A DNA stretch of 64,000 bases from Catellatospora sichuanensis. Lineage in GTDB: Bacteria > Actinomycetota > Actinomycetes > Mycobacteriales > Micromonosporaceae. Below are positions 59,121-64,000 of the stretch, piece by piece. The notes under the pieces are model-generated. The model saw only the letters and a list, made by a program, of their open reading frames with translations, made no database searches and was not told the origin of the DNA. Position 1 is the stretch's first letter. Each line of letters opens with the position of its first letter. Both the position numbers and the translations under genes were made by a program. The stretch spans positions 62,001-126,000 of the forward strand of contig NZ_ML660186.1 of assembly GCF_007483665.1 (NCBI RefSeq), written 5' to 3'.

Positions 59121-60500
59121 ATGACCGCACGACCCGAGGACTACGCGCCCGCGCTGGATCACGCCGTCGCCCACACCCTCGCCTGGCTGGCCTCGCTGCC
59201 CGACCGCCCGGTGCGGCCCCGCGCCGACGCCGACGAGCTGGCGGCCGCGTTCGGCGGCCCGCTGCCGGACGGTCCCACCGACGCCGCCGAGGTCGTCGAC
59301 CAGCTCGCCCGCCGGGCCGAACCCGGCCTGATGGCGATGCCGTCGGGACGCTTCTTCGGCTGGGTCATCGGCGGCACGCTGCCCGCCGCGCTCGCCGCGG
59401 ACTGGCTGGTCAGCGCCTGGGACCAGAACGCCACGCTGCGCTACGCCACGCCCGCCGTCGCCGCGATCGAGGAGGCCGCCGCGGCCTGGGTGCTCGACCT
59501 GCTGGGCCTGCCCGGCCACGCCGACGTCGGGTTCGTCACCGGCGCGACCATGGCCAACTTCACCGGCCTGGCCGCCGGCCGCCAGCACGTGCTGGCCGAG
59601 GCCGGCTGGGACCTCGACACGCTCGGCCTGGCCGGCGCGCCCCGGGTGCGCGTCCTCGCGGGCGCGGAACGCCACGCCACCGTCGACCAGGCGCTTCGCT
59701 ATCTCGGGCTGGGCGCGCCGACCCCGGTCCCCGCCGACGGCCAGGGCCGCATCCGCCTCGACGCGCTCGCCGAGGAACTGGCCCGCGGCACCGGGCCGAC
59801 GATCGTGTGCCTGCAGGCAGGCAACATCCACTCCGGGGCGTACGACGACGTCGGCGCGGCCTGCGCGCTCGCCCGGCAGCACGGCGCATGGGTGCACGTG
59901 GACGGCGCGTTCGGGCTCTGGGCGGCCGCCTCCCCGGCCACCAGGCACCTGCTCACCGGGCACGAACTCGCCGACTCCTGGGCCACCGACGCGCACAAGA
60001 CCCTCAACGTGCCCTACGACTGCGGCATCGTCGTGGTCGCGCACCCCGCCGCGCTGCGGGCCGCGATGGGCACACAGGCCAGCTATCTGGTACGCGCCGA
60101 AGCCGGCCCCGCCGACCCGCAGGACAAGGTCCCCGAGCTGTCCCGCCGCGCCCGCAGCGTGCCGGTGTGGGCGGCGCTGCGCTCGCTCGGCCGCACCGGC
60201 GTCGCCGACCTGGTCGAGCGGCTCACCCGGCACGCCCGCGCGCTCGCGGAGGGCATCGGCGCGATCGACGGCGCGACGATCCGCAACGACGTGGTGTTCA
60301 CCCAGGTCTGTGCCACGTTCGGCGACGACGCCCAGACCCGCGAGGTCACCGCCCGGCTGCTCGCCGACGGCACCGCCTGGATGTCCGGCTCCCGCTGGCA
60401 GGACCGCGACGTGCTGCGGGTGTCGGTCAGCAACTGGTCCACCGACGACGACGACGTGGCCGCCTCGGTCACCGCGGTACGCCGCGCCGCCGCCCGATGA
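59121..60500 (+). CDS. PLP-dependent decarboxylase family protein
   Basis: A 459-residue fold-type I PLP enzyme of the group II amino-acid decarboxylase family. GYVIGGTLPAALAADWL and GFVTGATMANFTGLAAGR are the substrate and phosphate-binding segments; the PLP lysine is K293 in WATDAHKTLN. Substrates of relatives include aromatic amino acids, glutamate and cysteine sulfinate, and this one cannot be told apart. ATG 59121. The next gene, an APH-like kinase, starts inside its stop (ATGA), so the two are translationally coupled. Confidence 0.92.
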   Translation: MTARPEDYAPALDHAVAHTLAWLASLPDRPVRPRADADELAAAFGGPLPDGPTDAAEVVDQLARRAEPGLMAMPSGRFFGWVIGGTLPAALAADWLVSAWDQNATLRYATPAVAAIEEAAAAWVLDLLGLPGHADVGFVTGATMANFTGLAAGRQHVLAEAGWDLDTLGLAGAPRVRVLAGAERHATVDQALRYLGLGAPTPVPADGQGRIRLDALAEELARGTGPTIVCLQAGNIHSGAYDDVGAACALARQHGAWVHVDGAFGLWAAASPATRHLLTGHELADSWATDAHKTLNVPYDCGIVVVAHPAALRAAMGTQASYLVRAEAGPADPQDKVPELSRRARSVPVWAALRSLGRTGVADLVERLTRHARALAEGIGAIDGATIRNDVVFTQVCATFGDDAQTREVTARLLADGTAWMSGSRWQDRDVLRVSVSNWSTDDDDVAASVTAVRRAAAR

Positions 60501-61603
60501 CCGCCCACACCGTGCCACCCGCGCACGAGGCCGACAGCCGCGGAGGCCCGCTGACCGCACCCGCCTGGACGCCCGAACACGAGGTCGACGCCGAGCAGGC
60601 GGCCGTGCTGATCGCCGAGCAGTTCCCGGCGCTGCGCGCGGCTCCCGTGACGCTGCTCGCCACCGGCTGGGACAACACCGTGCACCTGGTCGGCGGCGAG
60701 TGGGTGTTCCGGTTCCCGCGCCGCGCCATCGCCCTGCGGCTGCTTGCCCACGAGACCGCGGTGCTGCCCCGGCTCGCCGGGAGGCTGCCGCTGCCGATCC
60801 CGTTCCCCGAGCTGATCGGCGTGCCGTCGGCTCACTTCCCGTGGCCGTTCTGGGGCGCCAGACTGGTGCCGGGGGTGGAACTGGCCGATACCGGCCTGCC
60901 CGACGACCAGCGCTCCCGCGCCGCCGCCGACCTGGGCGGTTTCCTGCGCGCGCTGCATGAACCGGCCCTGGCCGAGCTGGCCGTGGCCGGTTCCGCACCG
61001 CCGAGTACGCCGCCGATCGGAGCTGCGCCGTCAGAAGGGCTCGCCGCGGCGGGTGCGTCGAGGCCGCCCGCCGCGCCGCCGCCGGGCAGCTCGGCGAGCT
61101 CGGCCGCCGAGGCGACGGCGGCGGTGTTGCCGCACGATCCGATGCGGCGCGGGGACCCCGGCGTGCGGGGGCCGCAGGCGCGGGAGCGGCTGGCCCAGCT
61201 CGCCGCGTCGGGTCTGTGGCTGCCCGACCCGGCCGTGTTCCGGCTGCTCGACGAGGCGGAGCCGCTCGGCCCGGCGGACGGCCCGCCGGTGCTGGTCCAC
61301 GGCGACCTGCACCAGCGGCACCTGCTGCTCGGCGACGACGGGCGGGCGACGGGCGTCATCGACTGGGGTGACGTCTGCCTGGCCGACCCGGCTGTGGACC
61401 TCTCCCTGGCATACAGCGGCTTCGCCGGTCCGGCCCGGGCCGCCCTGCTCGACGCCTACGGCCCCGTCGCGGCCGAGCGTGCGGCGCGGGCGCGGGTGCT
61501 GGCCGTGAACATCAGCGCGGTGCTGGCCGAGTACGCCCACGCCGAGGGCCGTGCCGCCCTGCTCCGAGAGGCGCTGGCGGGAGTCTCCCGCGCGGCCCGC
61601 TGA
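60497..61603 (+). CDS. Aminoglycoside phosphotransferase-family kinase with a low-complexity insert
   Basis: A 368-residue APH/choline-kinase-fold protein. The N-terminal lobe includes LLATGWDNTVHLVGGEWVFRFPRR. The catalytic loop is HGDLHQRHLLLGDDG (H268, D270), followed by VIDWGD. Between the lobes, about residues 160-215 are an Ala/Pro/Ser-rich low-complexity insert (PPSTPPIG..., PPAAPPPGSS) absent from most relatives. The start ATG at 60497 overlaps the stop of the PLP decarboxylase. Coupling to a decarboxylase argues for a metabolic kinase (an amino or sugar substrate) more than for antibiotic resistance, but that is inference. Confidence 0.85.
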   Translation: MTAHTVPPAHEADSRGGPLTAPAWTPEHEVDAEQAAVLIAEQFPALRAAPVTLLATGWDNTVHLVGGEWVFRFPRRAIALRLLAHETAVLPRLAGRLPLPIPFPELIGVPSAHFPWPFWGARLVPGVELADTGLPDDQRSRAAADLGGFLRALHEPALAELAVAGSAPPSTPPIGAAPSEGLAAAGASRPPAAPPPGSSASSAAEATAAVLPHDPMRRGDPGVRGPQARERLAQLAASGLWLPDPAVFRLLDEAEPLGPADGPPVLVHGDLHQRHLLLGDDGRATGVIDWGDVCLADPAVDLSLAYSGFAGPARAALLDAYGPVAAERAARARVLAVNISAVLAEYAHAEGRAALLREALAGVSRAAR

Positions 61604-61669
61604 CCTGGGCACGCCGTTTTCTGCGGAGCGCTGGTCGCTTGTGGGACGTGGACGCGGGGGTGTGCGGCC

Positions 61670-61675
61670 TAGACT
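61670..61675 (+). promoter_or_regulatory. -10-like TAGACT of ppgK
   Basis: TAGACT ends 6 nt before the ATG at 61682, with no ribosome site. A leaderless start is likely. Confidence 0.4.
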
Positions 61676-61681
61676 GGGTCA

Positions 61682-62434
61682 ATGGCGATTCTGGGCATCG
61701 ACATCGGCGGCTCCGGCATCAAAGGAGCCCCGGTGGACGTCAGCACCGGCACCCTGGTCGAGGAGCGGTTCCGGGTGGAGACGCCGCAACCGTCCGACGT
61801 GACCAGTGTGGTGGCCGCGGTCGCCGAGGTGGCCGCCCACTTCGACGCGACCGAGCGGATCGGGGTCACCTTTCCCGGCGTGGTGCTCCACGGGGTGACC
61901 CGCACCGCCGCCAACGTGGACAAGTCCTGGCTCGGCGCGCCCGCCCGCGACCTGTTCAGCCAGGCCGTCGGCGTGCCGGTGACGGTGCTCAACGACGCCG
62001 ACGCGGCCGGCGTCGCGGAGATGACCTTCGGCGCGGGTCGCGGCCGCAAGGGCGTCACGATCATGCTCACGCTGGGCACCGGCATCGGCAGTGCGGTCTT
62101 CATCGACGACCGGCTCGTGCCGAACACCGAGTTCGGGCACCTGAAGATCAAGGGTGAGGACGCCGAGGAGCGGGCGTCGGCGCACGCGCGCGAGGTGGAC
62201 AAGCTCGGCTGGAGCAAGTGGGCCAGGCACGTCGAGGAATACCTGCGCGAGATGGAGAACCTGTTCAATCCCGACCTGTTCATCATCGGCGGCGGCATCA
62301 GCAAGAAGTCGGAGAAGTTCCTCCCGCTGATCGACATCCGGACCCCGGCGGTGCCCGCGGTCCTGCTCAACGAGGCCGGGATCGTCGGCGCGGCGCTCGC
62401 CGCGGCCGGATCCGAGCCCGCCGGCGAGGCCTGA
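61682..62434 (+). CDS. ppgK: Polyphosphate glucokinase (PPGK), ROK family
   Basis: Phosphorylates glucose using inorganic polyphosphate (and often ATP), a hallmark actinobacterial enzyme, 250 residues. The ATPase-like phosphate loop is [17 protein letters not shown], followed by [29 protein letters not shown] and the [11 protein letters not shown] segment; ROK zinc motifs are absent, which is normal for PPGK. ATG 61682 sits just after TAGACT. It is followed by a strong inverted repeat and then short membrane-protein genes. Confidence 0.95.
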   Translation: MAILGIDIGGSGIKGAPVDVSTGTLVEERFRVETPQPSDVTSVVAAVAEVAAHFDATERIGVTFPGVVLHGVTRTAANVDKSWLGAPARDLFSQAVGVPVTVLNDADAAGVAEMTFGAGRGRKGVTIMLTLGTGIGSAVFIDDRLVPNTEFGHLKIKGEDAEERASAHAREVDKLGWSKWARHVEEYLREMENLFNPDLFIIGGGISKKSEKFLPLIDIRTPAVPAVLLNEAGIVGAALAAAGSEPAGEA

Positions 62435-62461
62435 CGGCCCGCGAGTCCACGCCTCGAAGTC

Positions 62462-62502
62462 TCGTGTCGTGATCCGCGGTCCGAGCGCGGATCACGACAC
62501 GA
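62462..62502. repeat. Perfect 17-bp inverted repeat after ppgK
   Basis: TCGTGTCGTGATCCGCG (62462-62478) and its exact complement (62486-62502) flank a 7-nt loop. It starts 28 bp after the ppgK stop and is a good terminator candidate. Confidence 0.85.
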
Positions 62503-62570
62503 AATGCCGATCTTGACGTATGCGGCAGCCGCACGTGGGCATGATGGCGGGGAGGAAGGGACGGTCGCGG

Positions 62571-62693
62571 ATGCGCATCGGCAACACCGAGATCAGGCCG
62601 CTCGGCGGGGCGTGGGGCTGCCTCGCCATGATCGCTGTTTCGATCCTGCTCTCCATCTTCTGCACGATCGGGCTCAATCTGATCGCCCGGTGA
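62571..62693 (+). CDS. Small single-helix membrane protein
   Basis: A 40-residue protein, too short for most ORF callers. A polar N-terminus ([13 protein letters not shown]) precedes one hydrophobic helix ([22 protein letters not shown]) and ends in Ala-Arg. GGAGGAAGGG lies 11-20 nt upstream of the ATG at 62571. I do not recognise a family; small helices of this kind are frequent in actinobacteria. It is followed 95 bp later by a slightly larger membrane protein on the same strand. Confidence 0.6.
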   Translation: MRIGNTEIRPLGGAWGCLAMIAVSILLSIFCTIGLNLIAR

Positions 62694-62787
62694 CCGGAGT
62701 ACGCATACCTGCCGCGCGCGGGGCCATCGCCGTTGGACAATGTGCGCAGCACCGGTGCCGTGCCGCCGGGCGAGGCGAGGAGTCGCG

Positions 62788-63186
62788 ATGGCTTTTCAGG
62801 ACCGCATGACCCTGCGCAACATGTACCTGTACCTGGTCTGCCTGATCACCCTCGTGATTTCGATCTTCGCCGCGGTCAACCTGGTCCGCAGCACGGTCGA
62901 GCTGCTCTACCCCGACCCGGGCTACTACGGATACGTGCCCCGCTGTGCGGAGAGCAAGCCCGGTCAGGCGTGCACGCCCGCGGAGGAGGCGGCGTTCGCC
63001 GTGGAGCAGAAGCGCATCGAGAAGCTCACCCGCGACTCGCAGCGCCGCCAGGCGGTGCTGAGCATCGTCGGCTCGGCGACCACGCTGGCCATCGCGGTGC
63101 CGGTCTACATCTACCACTGGAAGCGCATTCAGGACGAACTTCCGACGCGCGCCCAGGTGACCAGCGGGGAGCCGCCGACGGTGTGA
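62788..63186 (+). CDS. Small two-helix membrane protein
   Basis: A 132-residue protein of unknown family. The N-terminal helix is YLYLVCLITLVISIFAAVNLV, followed by an extracytoplasmic region with two Cys in RCAESKPGQACTP, probably a disulfide, and then a second helix (ATTLAIAVPVYIYHW) and a short polar tail. AGGAG 7 nt upstream sets ATG 62788. It converges on the P450 gene, with 9 bp between stops. Confidence 0.7.
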   Translation: MAFQDRMTLRNMYLYLVCLITLVISIFAAVNLVRSTVELLYPDPGYYGYVPRCAESKPGQACTPAEEAAFAVEQKRIEKLTRDSQRRQAVLSIVGSATTLAIAVPVYIYHWKRIQDELPTRAQVTSGEPPTV

Positions 63187-63195
63187 GCGGACTGC

Positions 63196-64000
63196 TCAGG
63201 CCAGGTTCAGCCAGAGCTGTTCGTGCCCGCGCAGCATCAGCTGCCGTGGCGTGCCGGGCGGCTCGGCCAGCCGGATGTCGCCGAAGCGGTCCAGCAGCAT
63301 GGCCAGGCCGCGCTGCCCCTCCAGCCGGGCCAGCGCCGCGCCGAGGCAGTAGTGCGCGCCCGCGCCGAAGCTGAGCGTGGACGTCTCGGTCCGGTCGGGG
63401 TCGAACACGTCCGGGTGCGCGAAGTGCGCCGGGTCGCGGTTGGCGGCCGCCAGCAGCACCAGCACCCAGCACCCGGCCGGGATCGGCACCCCGGCGACCT
63501 CGGTGTCCTGCGCCACCCAGCGCACCGAGAAGTGGGTGGGCACCTCGTAGCGGAGGATCTCCTCGACGTATCGCGGGGTCAGCGACAGGTCGGCGCGCAG
63601 CCGGGCCAGCGCCTCGGGCCGCTCCAGCAGCAGGGTGAGGCCGTTGCCGAGCAGGTGGGTGGTGGTGACGAAGCCGGCGTTGAACACCACGATCAGGTTG
63701 GCGGTCAGCTCCTCCTCGGACAGCTGCCCGCCGTCGGACTCCAGCGCCTGCACCAGTGCCGTGACCAGGTCGTCGCGCGGGTCCGCGCGCCGCCGCGCGG
63801 CCAGGTCGGCGAAGTATGCCGTGATCTGTTCGGCGGCGGTGTTCGCGGCGGCGGTGTTGTCGGCGGTCGCGCCGCCGAGTTCCAGGATCGCGCCCAGGGC
63901 CAGCGCCCGGGGGCGGTACCAGGCGCGGTCGGCCGCCGGCACACCGAGCAGCTCGCCGAGCACGTCGGCGGGCAGCGGGAAGGCGAACTCGCTCATGAAG
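63196..64000 (-). CDS. Cytochrome P450, N-terminus beyond the right edge
   Basis: C-terminal two thirds of a P450 monooxygenase, about 268 residues visible. Motifs: I-helix with FNAGFVTTTH (the usual AGxxT), the ExxR motif in EEILR, and the heme-thiolate loop FGAGAHYCLGAALARLE (Cys ligand). The open frame continues past the right edge, so the true start is not in the window. It is probably a secondary-metabolite or xenobiotic oxidase. No redox partner (ferredoxin) is next to the stop. Confidence 0.92.
   Translation of the reverse strand, partial: FMSEFAFPLPADVLGELLGVPAADRAWYRPRALALGAILELGGATADNTAAANTAAEQITAYFADLAARRRADPRDDLVTALVQALESDGGQLSEEELTANLIVVFNAGFVTTTHLLGNGLTLLLERPEALARLRADLSLTPRYVEEILRYEVPTHFSVRWVAQDTEVAGVPIPAGCWVLVLLAAANRDPAHFAHPDVFDPDRTETSTLSFGAGAHYCLGAALARLEGQRGLAMLLDRFGDIRLAEPPGTPRQLMLRGHEQLWLNLA

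Noticed and set aside
57900-60998. 1032-codon minus-strand frame over several genes
   Set aside because: It covers parts of a glycosyltransferase, a GNAT, a PLP enzyme and an APH-like gene and has no domain.

Overview
This window looks like chromosome from a high-GC actinobacterium, most likely of the Micromonosporaceae (Micromonospora/Catellatospora-like). By eye, GC is very high, GTG starts are common, and many start codons sit 6-7 nt after a TANNNT hexamer with no Shine-Dalgarno. F420-dependent, DUF6158, DUF1876, GPGG-motif and actinobacterial ykoEDC genes are all present. Nearly all of it is coding, and I saw no tRNA, rRNA, CRISPR array, prophage or transposase. The taxonomic call is inference from gene content.

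Layout. 1-5746: an SDR (cut by the left edge), a HIT protein, a serine hydrolase, then phoH-ybeY-corC-like-deaminase-like, the first half of the usual actinobacterial era neighbourhood. 5774-15699: a roughly 10-kb accessory block. It holds a three-gene sugar-catabolism operon (TIM-barrel isomerase, DUF993, Gfo/Idh/MocA) divergent from a LacI regulator with a perfect operator; a repeat-rich secreted protein; a secreted beta-propeller; an antitoxin/PIN pair; purC; and an XRE-ImmA/IrrE protein with a degenerate zinc motif. 15715-18343: era, recO and uppS, the other half of the neighbourhood. 18486-21771: a thiamine-precursor ECF transporter (ykoC-ykoD-ykoE) behind a TPP riboswitch, with an 18-bp tandem repeat inside the operon.

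21889-25802: a permease/TIGR03943 metal-related pair and a long acyl-CoA dehydrogenase. 25992-30217: a zinc operon read leftwards, znuA-znuC-znuB-arsR/smtB-zur, behind a Zur-like box. Three tiny translationally coupled ORFs are threaded between the full-size genes. 30355-38310: small membrane proteins, glyS, an endonuclease-like phosphatase, a SigB/F-type sigma factor with a GPGG microprotein, an Old Yellow Enzyme, a hydrolase and a GNAT. 38532-40877: a 781-residue protein with two class I isoprenoid-synthase modules, the most interesting single gene here. 41411-41519: a poly-G/poly-C tract that is probably an assembly artefact. 41599-50099: dusB, small family proteins, an FAD oxidoreductase, an F420 enzyme, a RecQ helicase with a phosphoribosyltransferase-like tail, DUF1876 and a quinone oxidoreductase. 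50101-64000: cell-surface and membrane proteins, a HEAT-like protein, an acyl-CoA ligase, a glycosyltransferase, a GNAT, a PLP decarboxylase coupled to an APH-like kinase, polyphosphate glucokinase, small membrane proteins and a P450 cut by the right edge.

Across the window, seven copies of one palindromic element (arms AAGAAGGGCACCTT / AAGGTGCCCTTCTT) and several unrelated long inverted repeats sit between genes, usually just after stop codons.
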